Of a stretch of DNA of 43,635 nucleotides, positions 1-9,502 are shown one piece after another. Positions within the stretch are counted from its first letter, which is position 1. Each line of letters begins with the position of its first letter. The stretch covers positions 1-43,635 of the forward strand of contig DVHG01000018.1 in assembly GCA_018712345.1 (NCBI GenBank). Reading direction: 5' to 3'. The notes under the pieces are model-generated. The model had not been told where the DNA came from, did not search any database, and saw nothing but the letters and a program-made list of their open reading frames with translations. Position numbers and translations under genes: made by a program. Origin of the DNA: Candidatus Onthovicinus excrementipullorum (GTDB taxonomy: Bacteria > Bacillota > Clostridia > Oscillospirales > Acutalibacteraceae).

Positions 1-1516
1 AGAAGATTGGATACTTGGCCGCGCCGCGCGTAAAATCGAGCTTTTCGATATTGTCAAGCGGGAGCGTCGTCACCTCATAGTCCATCACGGTCTGCAAATT
101 CAGGTTCACGGCGCTGATTCCCTTGCGGTCCGTAAGGTGCTCACCGTAGTTGACGCGCCCCATCGCTTCCACCAGAATCCCGAGCTCCGTCTCCTCGTTT
201 TTCAGGTTCAGGAGCAGACCGTCCTTTTTCATAATCCGTTTGATCAGGCCGTCCGGCTTCATGACGTCAAACGTCTTTTTCAGTTCACCGTCCACATACA
301 CATAGGCGCGGTCGTGCAGGTCACGCAGCATCATGGAGCACATACCATACGCGCCATGTACCGTGGTCTTATAGTAGATGAGGCCGAAATTCTGCCCGTA
401 GTACTCCATGCTCTCCGGCATGGGGGAATAGTGCTGCTCGCCAATTAAATCCATATTCTCAAACAGGCCCGTCTTCTCCGTCAGCTCTACCTTGCCGATG
501 GACTGAAGCTTCGGCGCGGGCGGCAGTTCCCCGAGCGGGAGGCCCTGCTTTTCGTGCATCAGTCTGCGCACCGCGTGATAGGCCGGCGTATAGTCCCCGT
601 ACTCATTCAGCAGCGCGCAGTAGTCGTAACTGGTGATGGTGGGGCTGTAGCGCAGATAGTGGTTGGCGCCCGCCGTGAAGCCGAAGTTTGTCCCGCCGTG
701 GAACATATAAAAGTTAAAGCCCGCGTGCTGAGCAAAGAAATCGTTCATTTCCTTGAGGACCGCTTTATAGCCGCGGGTGTGGTGCTTACCGCCCCAGTGG
801 TCGAACCAGCCGCACCAGAACTCCATGCATACCCTGGGCATGTGCTCCTGAACGCCCTTGAGCGCATTGAACGCCGTCGCCGCGCGGCTGCCGAAGTTGA
901 GCGTCTTGTACACGCCGTCAATCCCGCCGCCCGCGATCATGCTCTTCTGCGTGCCGTCCGCTGTGAAGAGCAGCACCTCTGCCCCGTTTTCAAGCATGAT
1001 CTCGCGGATGCGGTTTAAGTACTTCTTATCGTTGCCGTAGCTGCCATACTCGTTCTCCACCTGCATGGCGATGATGTTCCCGCCCTGCGTGATCTGAAGC
1101 GGCGCAAGGCGCCTGAACAGCTCCGCGTAAAAGTCGGAGACGTGCTGCAAAAACACCGGGTCATTGCAGCGCAGGCGCATGTTTTTATCCTTTAAGAGCC
1201 ACGCCGGCAGGCCGCCGAAGTCCCATTCCGCGCAGATGTACGGGCCCGGACGGATAATCACATACAGCCCCAGCTCCTGCGCCGTTTTGATATAGCGCTC
1301 AATATCCAGCCGCCCGGTGAAGTCAAACTCCCCTTTCTTCGGCTCGTGCAGGTTCCAGCAGACGTATGTCTCCACGGTGTTAAAGCCCGCGGCTTTCAGC
1401 TTTTCCAGCCGGTCGCGCCAGTACTCCGGCAGTACACGGAAGTAGTGGATCGCACCGGAATAGATCTGGAACGGCTTGCCGTTGAGCATGAACTTTTCAT
1501 TTTGGATCGTCAGCAT
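1..1516 (-). CDS. GH35 beta-galactosidase, 3' end cut by window edge
   Basis: Cytosolic exo-acting beta-galactosidase of family GH35, which removes terminal beta-linked galactose. The ATG at 1516 opens a frame of 505 codons that runs off the left edge, so the C-terminal end is missing. The TIM barrel starts near residue 10 with SGAIHYFRV and has the family block VIVRPGPYICAEWDFGG. The acid/base Glu lies in QVENEYGSYG and the nucleophile Glu in CMEFWCGWFDHWG. No signal peptide is visible. It is the last gene of the operon seen here, 35 nt after the Gfo/Idh gene. It is a clear paralogue of the complete GH35 at 9503-11284, so the two probably differ in linkage or aglycone preference (inference). 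Family assignment is firm; the exact substrate is unknown. Confidence 0.93.
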   Translation of the reverse strand, partial: MLTIQNEKFMLNGKPFQIYSGAIHYFRVLPEYWRDRLEKLKAAGFNTVETYVCWNLHEPKKGEFDFTGRLDIERYIKTAQELGLYVIIRPGPYICAEWDFGGLPAWLLKDKNMRLRCNDPVFLQHVSDFYAELFRRLAPLQITQGGNIIAMQVENEYGSYGNDKKYLNRIREIMLENGAEVLLFTADGTQKSMIAGGGIDGVYKTLNFGSRAATAFNALKGVQEHMPRVCMEFWCGWFDHWGGKHHTRGYKAVLKEMNDFFAQHAGFNFYMFHGGTNFGFTAGANHYLRYSPTITSYDYCALLNEYGDYTPAYHAVRRLMHEKQGLPLGELPPAPKLQSIGKVELTEKTGLFENMDLIGEQHYSPMPESMEYYGQNFGLIYYKTTVHGAYGMCSMMLRDLHDRAYVYVDGELKKTFDVMKPDGLIKRIMKKDGLLLNLKNEETELGILVEAMGRVNYGEHLTDRKGISAVNLNLQTVMDYEVTTLPLDNIEKLDFTRGAAKYPIF

Positions 1517-1551
1517 AATGGATTGGCAATTCCTTTCTTTCGTCTTTGTCT

Positions 1552-2793
1552 TTATTTGTCTAACGCATATTTCCCAGTAGAAATCTCTTTCCTGTTTTTA
1601 TATGCGCCGTGTGTGAAATCGGGGATCTCCACAGGAGCCCCGCCGGCCATGACGGATTGCTCCGAGAGGGCGGTGATGCACATCCATGCCGCGGCGTCAT
1701 ACACGTCAATGGCCGGGTAACTCTCCCCGCGGGCGGCGCTGAGCATGGCGCGCAGAATCAGGTAATCCATCCCGCCGTGCCCGCTCGCAAGCATCCCAGC
1801 GGAGGGAGAGCGCCAGAGATCACTGTCAAATTCAGCGCCGTAGTGATCGGCATTCTTCCACAGTGCGGAGGGATTCAGGTCGATTTCCGCCATATCCTCC
1901 CGGTGATCTTTCTCCAGGAAGATATAATCCCCGTCCTCCTGATACATCCCCTTCGTCCCGCGGACGGTAAAGCTCCGGCTGTACACACGCGGCAAAGTGG
2001 TGTCCAGCGTCAGGGAGATGGTCTCTCCGTTCTCACAGGTGATCAGCGTGGTGACGATGTCCCCCTGACGGAATCCGGTGGCAAGCAGCTGGGCATCATC
2101 CGGCTTCTGATCGCGGATGTACTGCGCCATGCCGCGCGCCTTGCTCGCCACGGAGACAAGGCGCAGCATCCTGTTGCCGCGGTTGATCCCTAAAATCTTG
2201 GCAATGGGGCCCAAATCGTGCGTGGGGTAGTTCTCACAGTTATGGTGGATATAGTGCGGCAGGCGGTAATGCCTGTTTTCCGTGCCGAATGCGATCTCAT
2301 GCCGCAGGTCGTGGCGGTATGCGCCGTCGCAGTGGACGATCTCGCCGAACTCCCCGGCCCGCGCCATATTCAGGCACATGAGCTCCCGCCGGCCATAACA
2401 GCAGTTCTCCAGGAAAAACAGGGGGGTCCCTGTCTCCTCATGCGTCCGAACCAGATCAAAGCACTCCGCCAAATCATAGGTCCCGCCGACCTCCATGGCA
2501 GTAAAGATCCCGCGCCGCATTGACTCCACGGCGATCCGGACATGGCACTGCCACGCCGTAGAAATGACCACCGCGTCCACCTGCTCCCGGTTGAGCACCT
2601 CATGATAATCCGTGGACTGTGCGGGCGTGTCCCCGCCGGCCTCCTCCACCATATGGGCCGCGTGCTCAATCCGGTCGCCGTACACATCGCAGAGCGCTGT
2701 AACCTGAACATCCTCCATGCGGAGCAGGACCTCCAACAGCTGCTTGCCGCGTTCCCCAAGGCCGATGACGGCCACTCTTGTCTTTTGACTCAT
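1552..2793 (-). CDS. Gfo/Idh/MocA-family protein, GH109-like NAD-dependent glycosidase candidate
   Basis: A 413-residue protein with an N-terminal NAD(P)-binding Rossmann fold (AVIGLGERGKQ, residues about 8-18). The second half carries the block NYPTHDLGPIAKILGINRG, close to the PTHGLGP...INRG signature I associate with GH109, the NAD-dependent alpha-N-acetylgalactosaminidases. GH109 enzymes oxidise the sugar C3, eliminate the aglycone and reduce the product again using bound NAD. The start at 2793 is chosen because GGAGG lies just upstream and the ATG overlaps the previous stop as ATGA; the open frame reaches 2826 but has no better start. It sits in a row of glycosidases, so a glycosidase role is plausible. 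It could instead be an ordinary sugar dehydrogenase; the usual EKP motif of dehydrogenases reads EVGG here. Confidence 0.75.
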   Translation of the reverse strand: MSQKTRVAVIGLGERGKQLLEVLLRMEDVQVTALCDVYGDRIEHAAHMVEEAGGDTPAQSTDYHEVLNREQVDAVVISTAWQCHVRIAVESMRRGIFTAMEVGGTYDLAECFDLVRTHEETGTPLFFLENCCYGRRELMCLNMARAGEFGEIVHCDGAYRHDLRHEIAFGTENRHYRLPHYIHHNCENYPTHDLGPIAKILGINRGNRMLRLVSVASKARGMAQYIRDQKPDDAQLLATGFRQGDIVTTLITCENGETISLTLDTTLPRVYSRSFTVRGTKGMYQEDGDYIFLEKDHREDMAEIDLNPSALWKNADHYGAEFDSDLWRSPSAGMLASGHGGMDYLILRAMLSAARGESYPAIDVYDAAAWMCITALSEQSVMAGGAPVEIPDFTHGAYKNRKEISTGKYALDK

Positions 2794-4937
2794 TGCTTTT
2801 CCTCCGTAGGCCGCAGCACATACCACTGATAGGACATGGCCGGCAAAGTAATTTTAAATTTGACATTCCCGTTGGAATCAATGGGATAGACGACGGGTTT
2901 CTCATCCCGCTCGGAGATAACGATTGAACGCCCGCTGTCCGAGGCCGCTGACGGGTTTGGAATCTCCCGATCCACGACCGGTGTATCCGTAATATACGTC
3001 CGCGCGGAGCCGTCGCGCGCCCGGATGACGAGCGGCGCGATCTCCTCGCCGTACAGCGGATAGGTGACATCACTGTTTTTGGTATTTTCAAAGGGAGGCG
3101 GCGGAGCTTCCAGCCCGGTCAGGCCCGTGTAATAGACGGGCAGCAGGAGCTCCTGCGTCTGCTCAGAATCGGTCTGGTTGAAAAACATGACAAAGCCGCG
3201 CTCCCCGCCGTGCGGAAGCTGGTTCATGATCGCGTCGATCCCCGTGGTACGCGACGGATTCTGCGTATCAATACGCGGCGGCAGGAAGTGGACCGTGATG
3301 CCGTTGAGCACTTCACGGTAGCGTTTAAAAATGCGGATCCACTTTTGCAGGATCTGCTTGCCCGCCTCAGAATCATACACCTTTTTACCGCGGATCGTGG
3401 GCCAGACGCCGCTCGCCGTAATTTGTGCCATCGCCCAGTCAAACTCAAAGGCGTTGCGATCCGTCGGGCAGAACATGGCGCCCTTTCCGCCGCCGTGGTA
3501 GACGTTCAGCGGAAGGAAGCCCCAGCCCTGCGACGGATTTTTGGAGAAAGTTCCCTTATAATAATAGATCCGGGAGGTCACGAGCTGCTCAGCCCGTTTT
3601 TCAGAAAAGGCAATTTCCTCATAGCCGACACCCGTCCGGTTAGTCCCGTTCAAAAAGTGCCAGTCCGGCGCGTTGATATACACACCGCGCGATTTGATCT
3701 CCTGATACCAGTCGTGAACGGACATTTTCCACTGCCTGTACTGGGAGTCCGTAAAGTCATCGTGGAGGTGCGTCTTCCCGCCGGAGCAGGTCATCATCCC
3801 ATAGGGGCCGTCGATCTCTACAGCGTCCGCGCCCGTGCGGTCAATAAAGTTCAGGACATCGGCCATATACTTCTGCGACCACTCGGTGGCAAGGCAGCGG
3901 CAGATATGACTGCCATCGTGATTGAGCGCCTCATCTCCCCGGACGGGGCGGTAATTTTTTACATAGGCCAGCGTGTACGCGCCCATGCGCAGCCCTTTGG
4001 AATGGCCGTAATCATAGGCGGCGCGGATGCGGTTGAGATACCGCTCGCTATGGCTCTCCATATTGACCCCGGAGCCGAAGGACTGGAGAATCATCTCCAG
4101 CCCCAACTCCGCGCACTGGTCCACGGCATGCCGGATCGTCCGGGGGGAATTGGAAATCAGATGGAAAAACAGGACGTTATCCGTGCACCACGGCGCGATC
4201 CGGCGGTACATCTCCTTAACCTCAATCAGCCGCTGCTCATAGTAATCCGTCTCAAAGAGCAGTTCAAAAGCTGTGATGGAGTGCACCGTCTCCCCCGGGG
4301 CCAGCTTCACATTCATCCGCTGGGCGGGAGCCACCTCCAGCACACCGTGACGGCAGCGGGCATAATGCCTGGCATAGGTATCAAAATCGAGCCCGATAAA
4401 ATCCGTGGTGGAGTCGTAGTCGCTGTCCACAAAGAGGGTGTCCGGGAACTCCCCGACCTTTAAGACCTCCGTACAGATATTGTCAATGGTAATCGTCTCC
4501 GCCCCGCAATTCTCTACGGAAACCCGCTTCATCAGGACGGGCATATTGTCATAGATCTCATACCGGACAACGACTTGAATCGCCGGATGATCCATCCGGT
4601 AGGTCAGCTCCACCGCCCTGCCCGGCGGCGGATAATCCCCTTTTGCGGTCATGGTACCCGACCGCTTGAAGGGCACCCGTTCCAGACACGGAACCATCCG
4701 GCACGACTCCAGAGCCATCTGCGATGTGCCGCAGCATTTGCCCCCGGCATAAACTTCAAAATCCGTGCAGGGCTCCGCGACCAGCTCGTTATCTTTTGTG
4801 ATGCTTTTCAATGAGACGGTCCGGCAGCCTGTTTTCTCAATCGTCCGGCTGATCAGCCCGTTGCTGAGGAAAAGCTGCTGCTCAGTCTCCTCCACGGCAG
4901 CCCGACACGTATTGGCGCCCAACACCCAGTGACTCAT
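2790..4937 (-). CDS. GH36/melibiase-like glycoside hydrolase (putative alpha-galactosidase)
   Basis: A 715-residue protein with the layout of clan GH-D enzymes: an N-terminal beta-sandwich (about 1-230), a TIM barrel (about 240-560) and a C-terminal beta-domain. The barrel has the strand-end motif DAVEIDGPYG, whose Asp is the likely nucleophile by analogy with GH36/GH27, and a Trp-rich stretch further on (QGWGFLPLNVYHGGG). A canonical GH36 KWD motif is not visible, so the family is tentative and another alpha-glycosidase is possible. The start at 4937 is set by AGGAGGAGAC directly upstream; the stop of the upstream GH2 gene falls inside this ribosome-binding site, 11 nt away. It overlaps the next gene by 4 nt. 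No signal peptide is visible. Confidence 0.6.
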   Translation of the reverse strand: MSHWVLGANTCRAAVEETEQQLFLSNGLISRTIEKTGCRTVSLKSITKDNELVAEPCTDFEVYAGGKCCGTSQMALESCRMVPCLERVPFKRSGTMTAKGDYPPPGRAVELTYRMDHPAIQVVVRYEIYDNMPVLMKRVSVENCGAETITIDNICTEVLKVGEFPDTLFVDSDYDSTTDFIGLDFDTYARHYARCRHGVLEVAPAQRMNVKLAPGETVHSITAFELLFETDYYEQRLIEVKEMYRRIAPWCTDNVLFFHLISNSPRTIRHAVDQCAELGLEMILQSFGSGVNMESHSERYLNRIRAAYDYGHSKGLRMGAYTLAYVKNYRPVRGDEALNHDGSHICRCLATEWSQKYMADVLNFIDRTGADAVEIDGPYGMMTCSGGKTHLHDDFTDSQYRQWKMSVHDWYQEIKSRGVYINAPDWHFLNGTNRTGVGYEEIAFSEKRAEQLVTSRIYYYKGTFSKNPSQGWGFLPLNVYHGGGKGAMFCPTDRNAFEFDWAMAQITASGVWPTIRGKKVYDSEAGKQILQKWIRIFKRYREVLNGITVHFLPPRIDTQNPSRTTGIDAIMNQLPHGGERGFVMFFNQTDSEQTQELLLPVYYTGLTGLEAPPPPFENTKNSDVTYPLYGEEIAPLVIRARDGSARTYITDTPVVDREIPNPSAASDSGRSIVISERDEKPVVYPIDSNGNVKFKITLPAMSYQWYVLRPTEEKQ

Positions 4938-4948
4938 GATGTCTCCTC

Positions 4949-7912
4949 CTAAATTGCTTCTATTTTAAAAGAGTAGGAATACGTCTCCCGATTATGCAAG
5001 ATCTTTTTATACCGTTCGGCCGTATCGGGCCCGCAGCTGGCACTGCCGATACCGCGCATGAATCCGTTGATGTGGAGCACCGTGTGATCCTGATGGGTCA
5101 CATCCTCCCGGTGCCCGGCCCGGCGCAGCTGCGTTTCGTCAATATCCACAGCTTTAAAGTTCAGCGGCTGTTCCAGCGCGGTGATGCGCAGCCCCGCACC
5201 GCTGTCATCCGTGACCTCCGCCCAGCGGACACCGCTCCTGTTTCCCGATTCCTGCGGCTTAATATAGGGGACGGCCATGGCGGACGCGTCCGTCTCGTAG
5301 ATGCCCATTACATCCTGCGCATGGAAATCGGAATAGCTCTCCGTCTCCCCCATGCCGTAATACCGCACCCGGTGATATCGGCCGTCCAGCTCCAGCGTCA
5401 GGCCGATTTGCAGCATATCCAGCGGCCTGCGGCACAGGGAAGTCAGGCTGAACGTGACGTATATCTCCCGCTCCGAGACCGCCCGGTGCAGGATCTCCGC
5501 CCGGAACCGCCTTTTTCCCCCTGAGCGCAGATAAAAGGAGGTCTTTACCGTGTTTAAATAGTCATCCCATACCATGGTCTGGCGCCCGGGACGCAGCCGG
5601 TCGATCCCCTGCTTTTTCAGAGAGACCACGGCATAGACGTGATTATCGATGACGGCCTGATAGAGCATCGGCATCAGTCCGGAACTTCCGGCGGCCAACA
5701 GCTGCTTCCCCAGCCGGTCCGCCATGCCCGTCAGTGTTCCGCGGCCGTCCCATGTGATGCGGCATGTCCCATTCTCCAGGCGGGGCGCCTTTTTCCCACC
5801 GCCCCAGGTGAGCGGAACACGATTGGGGGCGGCGGACGGAAAGTCCTCATTCAGGGTAATCTGCTCCTGCGCAATCACGCGGCCGCTCTTGGGGATGCTG
5901 TACTCCAAAATCAGGAAGACATCATCTTCCGCTGCAAGCGACAGATCAGCCGGAACCCGTACATACCCTCCCGGCGGAATTTCAGTATCGAGGCTCCCCT
6001 GAGCGCACTGCTCCCCGTTGCGGAGCAGATGCCAGGAGATCCGAATCACCCCGCCGGAGACAAAGCAGTTGCGGTTGCACACCGTCACAGCTCCATCTTT
6101 CAGAGAGGCGTGCAGCGGACTGTACACATTTTTCATGCACAGGGCGCTTGGGGATGGCGTACGGTCCGGGAAAAACAGGCCGTCACAGCAAAAGTTGCCG
6201 TTATTGAGCCGGTCGCCGTGATCTCCGCCATAAGTATAGCGATATTTGGCATCGGGGTCAAAGTGGGCATGGTCCGCCCACTCCCAGATGCAGCCGCCGA
6301 GGAAGCGCTCGTCGCTGTAAATGACATCCCAGTATTCATCCAGCGCGCCGGGACCGACACCCATGCTGTGCGCGTATTCGCACAGGAAGAAGGGGGCGTC
6401 GTAATTGCGCGGATCCTTCCACTCCCCGCGGCTGAGCGCGCGCATCTCCTCAGGCGGAGTATAAAAGTGTGCCAGAATATCATACCGAACCCGCTCACTG
6501 CGGCAGGCCGGTTCGTAATGCACCGGGATCGATGTTTTTGATTTTAAATACGCATAGCAGGCGTCAAAATTGCGAATGCCGCCCGCCTCGTTACCCATGG
6601 ACCACATGACCACGGACACATGATTTTTATCGCGCTCATAGAGCGCCTGTACGCGGTCCATATAGTGGGACTCCCACTTGGGATCATCACTGATGAGATC
6701 AATGTTTTTCACAAAGCAGCCGTGCGTTTCAATATCCGCCTCATCCACGACATAGATCCCGTACAGGTCACACATCGTCATCAGGATCGGGTCCGGCGGA
6801 TAATGGGAGGTCCGCACGCAGTTGACATTGTATTCTTTCATCAGCTCAACATCCAGCCGCAGGTCCTCGGCTGTCATCGCGTACCCCCGCACAGGATGCG
6901 TATCATGGTGATTGACGCCTTTGAGCTTGATTGTTTTACCGTTGAACAGGTAGCGGCATCCATCCAGTTCAATCGTCCGGAAACCCACCTGATGGCGGAT
7001 ACACTCCAAAGTGCGGTCCCCATCCTGCAGTGTGAGGATCAAATCGTAGCAGACCGGCCGTTCGGCGCTCCACTCCTGAACGTGGAGATCGCGCCAGCGG
7101 ATGAGCTTCCCTGCGGGCGCCATGGTGTCGGCAATCATTTCCCCCGCCAAAAGCAGCTGAGCACGTAAGGTCTCTTTTCCGCTGCCGCGGATCTCAGTTG
7201 TCAGCTCTGCCCGATATCCATCCACCTCCTTCTGGGTGGCGAAATGAAAATCAAAAATATAGCTTGGCGGCAGTTCACTGATGTATACATCCCGGAAAAT
7301 TCCATTTTCGCGGAACATGTCCTGACACTCCAGATAAGTGCCGGTAGACCATTTATAGACCACTGCGAGCAGCTCATTCTCCCCATCCGAAAGGCAGGAG
7401 GTTATATCAAACTCATGGCTGTTATGGCTCCCCTCGCTGTATCCGATAAATCTGCCGTTGAGATAGAGGTCAAGCGAGGCCGCCACGCCCAAAAAAGTGA
7501 TTATATAATGATATGCTTCCTTTTTGCACAGCCGGAACTTTTTACGGTATACGCCGACGGGGCAGTTTTTAGGCGTTTTGGGCGGATTGCACCGAAAAGG
7601 ATACATGGAGTTGAGGTAGTTGATCTGATCATAGCCCGTCTTCTGCCAGGTGGACGGCACATGGACGGAATCGAACGCCATCTTATCCGTATCAAGCGTC
7701 TTTTTTAACCGGGACGCCGATTTAAAATAGGCAAAATCCCATTCGCCCGACAGCATCAGCACAGCATCACTCTCATACCGCTCGCGCAGTCGGTCAGAAG
7801 TCCGAAGCATCTCCGCTGTACGGAACGGGATAAAATAGCTGCGATGCTCCAGACGGTTTGCGGAAAACATATGGAAATCCCGGTAATGGCTTTTGTCAAT
7901 AGAATAGCGCAT
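4949..7912 (-). CDS. GH2 beta-galactosidase, LacZ type
   Basis: A 987-residue, full-length LacZ-like enzyme hydrolysing terminal beta-galactosides in the cytosol. Order: sugar-binding jelly roll (about 60-210), immunoglobulin-like domain, TIM barrel (about 320-620), then the C-terminal beta-galactosidase small-chain domain. Family signatures are LKGVNHHDTHP and RTSHYPPDP. The acid/base Glu is in MWSMGNEAGG and the nucleophile Glu in FLCEYAHSMG. It is 21 nt from the GH39 gene and 11 nt from the GH36-like gene, so it lies inside the operon. Together with two GH35 enzymes it makes galactose-bearing oligosaccharides the likely target. The ribosome-binding site is weak (GGGGGT), which may mean translational coupling. 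Symbol left empty because lacZ would imply lactose specificity. Confidence 0.93.
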   Translation of the reverse strand: MRYSIDKSHYRDFHMFSANRLEHRSYFIPFRTAEMLRTSDRLRERYESDAVLMLSGEWDFAYFKSASRLKKTLDTDKMAFDSVHVPSTWQKTGYDQINYLNSMYPFRCNPPKTPKNCPVGVYRKKFRLCKKEAYHYIITFLGVAASLDLYLNGRFIGYSEGSHNSHEFDITSCLSDGENELLAVVYKWSTGTYLECQDMFRENGIFRDVYISELPPSYIFDFHFATQKEVDGYRAELTTEIRGSGKETLRAQLLLAGEMIADTMAPAGKLIRWRDLHVQEWSAERPVCYDLILTLQDGDRTLECIRHQVGFRTIELDGCRYLFNGKTIKLKGVNHHDTHPVRGYAMTAEDLRLDVELMKEYNVNCVRTSHYPPDPILMTMCDLYGIYVVDEADIETHGCFVKNIDLISDDPKWESHYMDRVQALYERDKNHVSVVMWSMGNEAGGIRNFDACYAYLKSKTSIPVHYEPACRSERVRYDILAHFYTPPEEMRALSRGEWKDPRNYDAPFFLCEYAHSMGVGPGALDEYWDVIYSDERFLGGCIWEWADHAHFDPDAKYRYTYGGDHGDRLNNGNFCCDGLFFPDRTPSPSALCMKNVYSPLHASLKDGAVTVCNRNCFVSGGVIRISWHLLRNGEQCAQGSLDTEIPPGGYVRVPADLSLAAEDDVFLILEYSIPKSGRVIAQEQITLNEDFPSAAPNRVPLTWGGGKKAPRLENGTCRITWDGRGTLTGMADRLGKQLLAAGSSGLMPMLYQAVIDNHVYAVVSLKKQGIDRLRPGRQTMVWDDYLNTVKTSFYLRSGGKRRFRAEILHRAVSEREIYVTFSLTSLCRRPLDMLQIGLTLELDGRYHRVRYYGMGETESYSDFHAQDVMGIYETDASAMAVPYIKPQESGNRSGVRWAEVTDDSGAGLRITALEQPLNFKAVDIDETQLRRAGHREDVTHQDHTVLHINGFMRGIGSASCGPDTAERYKKILHNRETYSYSFKIEAI

Positions 7913-7933
7913 GGCAATACCCCCACACCGATT

Positions 7934-9481
7934 TTAACATTGAAATTCCAGGAATACAACCTCATCGTCGCGTAAAGTGATGTCAACTGCACGCTGTCCC
8001 TTCACATTCCCGACATCCAGATGCCGGACCTCCGGCTGGGAATCGCGTTTGAGCTGCTCCAATTCACGCGCGGAAAGCTGTGACGGGCACCCCATCTCCC
8101 GCCAAATGGCAGCGGGATCACCACTGGACCTACCGATCCGCTCCAGCCGGACCGACGAAAAATGCGGAGCATTTTCCAGCTTTAAACGTACTTGATAGGT
8201 CTGTTCCTCCGCCTGAAAGCTCTGCGCGTAAAGCATCACTGCCAAGCCGCCGTCGTCTGCCCGGAAGGCCGCAATCCCCACGTCGTCCGATATGGTATCC
8301 GGCAAGCAGTATCGCACATCCGGCAGACGCGCGAGCATACGGAACGCCCAAAATGACGGCTTTTTGATCCCATCCACCGTCAGCAGTCCAAAGCCCCCGC
8401 AGAACGGGTCCGTAAAGAAAAACAGTTCCTCAAAGATATCGGAAAAGGTCCAGTAGCTGGAACCGTCCACGATCCCCTGATGATCCAAAACAGTCTTTAC
8501 TAAAAAGGCGGCACACCGGGGCGTGTCGTGAACGGCCGCCACGCAGTTGGAGCTGATGCTCCACTCCGTATAATAAAGCGGAAGCCCGCCGGCCTCGCGC
8601 TTGGCCCGCTCCGCCTCCCGCGTCATATATCCCTTCAGCTCCGGCGTGAACGGCGCCGCATTATCAAAGACGGGCTGCAAAAGCGCGCGAAGGGAGCGGT
8701 CCTTGGGCTCTTTCCCCAGCTTTTTCAGCTGGCGGACACGCTCCCGATTGATCTCGTGCCCAAGCGCGTCCGTGGGATACTGGTGCGTGGAGACAAAATC
8801 GACTGGCACATCCTCCCGCCGGCAAAAATCCAAAAACTCCGGAATGTGCCCGCTTTTCGTCGTGGCGGGGCCGCCAACCGTCAGCTGGGAATCAACTGAT
8901 TTGAGCGCGCGAACCGTGGCGGCGTAAAGCCGGTAATAATCGCTCATGCTCCCTTTAAAGAAGCAGGGCAGATCCGGCTCATTCCAGACCTCAAAGAACC
9001 AGCTGCGCACCTCTTCCCGTCCATAGCGATTGATCAAAAAGCGCGCAAAAGCCGTGATGAAATTCTGCCATTCCGCCATCTTTTTGGGAAGGGTCACATT
9101 CCCCCGGTAGTGAAATACCGTCTTGCGCCCGGAGGCGAGTGCAGCCGGCATAAAGCTCAGCTCCACAAAGGGGCGCACGCCGATGTCCAGCAGATGGTCA
9201 TAAACCCGGCCAATCTGGTAAAAATCATATAATTTAGTCCGGCTTGCCTGTGGGGCGGGCAAATGATCACGCAGACGGATGCACACATTCATATCGTCGT
9301 TAAAAATTCCGTGAAACCGCACGCGCTGGATGCCCAGCTCATCATGCACGGTTTTCAGCTGCTCCAGATAGTCTGCTCGCTGCGCCAGTGCGGCATGTCC
9401 GCTGCCGATGCAGAACTGCCAGTGCTTTGTCACCTGCCGCGTCTCCCCATGGCAGTCAATCCGAAAGGCATACTCCTTCAC
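7934..9481 (-). CDS. xynB: GH39 beta-xylosidase
   Basis: A 515-residue retaining glycosidase of family GH39, cleaving non-reducing terminal beta-xylose from xylo-oligosaccharides or decorated glycans. The acid/base Glu is in FEVWNEPDLPCF (near residue 165) and the nucleophile Glu in YYTEWSIS (near residue 310). RVRFHGIFNDD near the N-terminus and the C-terminal beta-sandwich are also typical. I chose the GTG at 9481 because AGGTGA is spaced correctly before it; the frame opens at another GTG at 9490 that overlaps this site. It lies between GH35 and GH2 in a tight operon. A few GH39 proteins act on iduronides, but the WNEPD context favours xylosidase. No signal peptide. Confidence 0.88.
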   Translation of the reverse strand: MKEYAFRIDCHGETRQVTKHWQFCIGSGHAALAQRADYLEQLKTVHDELGIQRVRFHGIFNDDMNVCIRLRDHLPAPQASRTKLYDFYQIGRVYDHLLDIGVRPFVELSFMPAALASGRKTVFHYRGNVTLPKKMAEWQNFITAFARFLINRYGREEVRSWFFEVWNEPDLPCFFKGSMSDYYRLYAATVRALKSVDSQLTVGGPATTKSGHIPEFLDFCRREDVPVDFVSTHQYPTDALGHEINRERVRQLKKLGKEPKDRSLRALLQPVFDNAAPFTPELKGYMTREAERAKREAGGLPLYYTEWSISSNCVAAVHDTPRCAAFLVKTVLDHQGIVDGSSYWTFSDIFEELFFFTDPFCGGFGLLTVDGIKKPSFWAFRMLARLPDVRYCLPDTISDDVGIAAFRADDGGLAVMLYAQSFQAEEQTYQVRLKLENAPHFSSVRLERIGRSSGDPAAIWREMGCPSQLSARELEQLKRDSQPEVRHLDVGNVKGQRAVDITLRDDEVVFLEFQC

Positions 9482-9502
9482 GCATCTCACCTACCCGTGC
9501 CG

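Noticed and set aside
3210-4463. Long plus-strand open frame of 417 codons
   Set aside because: It lies wholly antisense to the GH36-like gene, lacks a ribosome-binding site and has the Arg/Pro/His-rich composition of GC-rich shadow frames.
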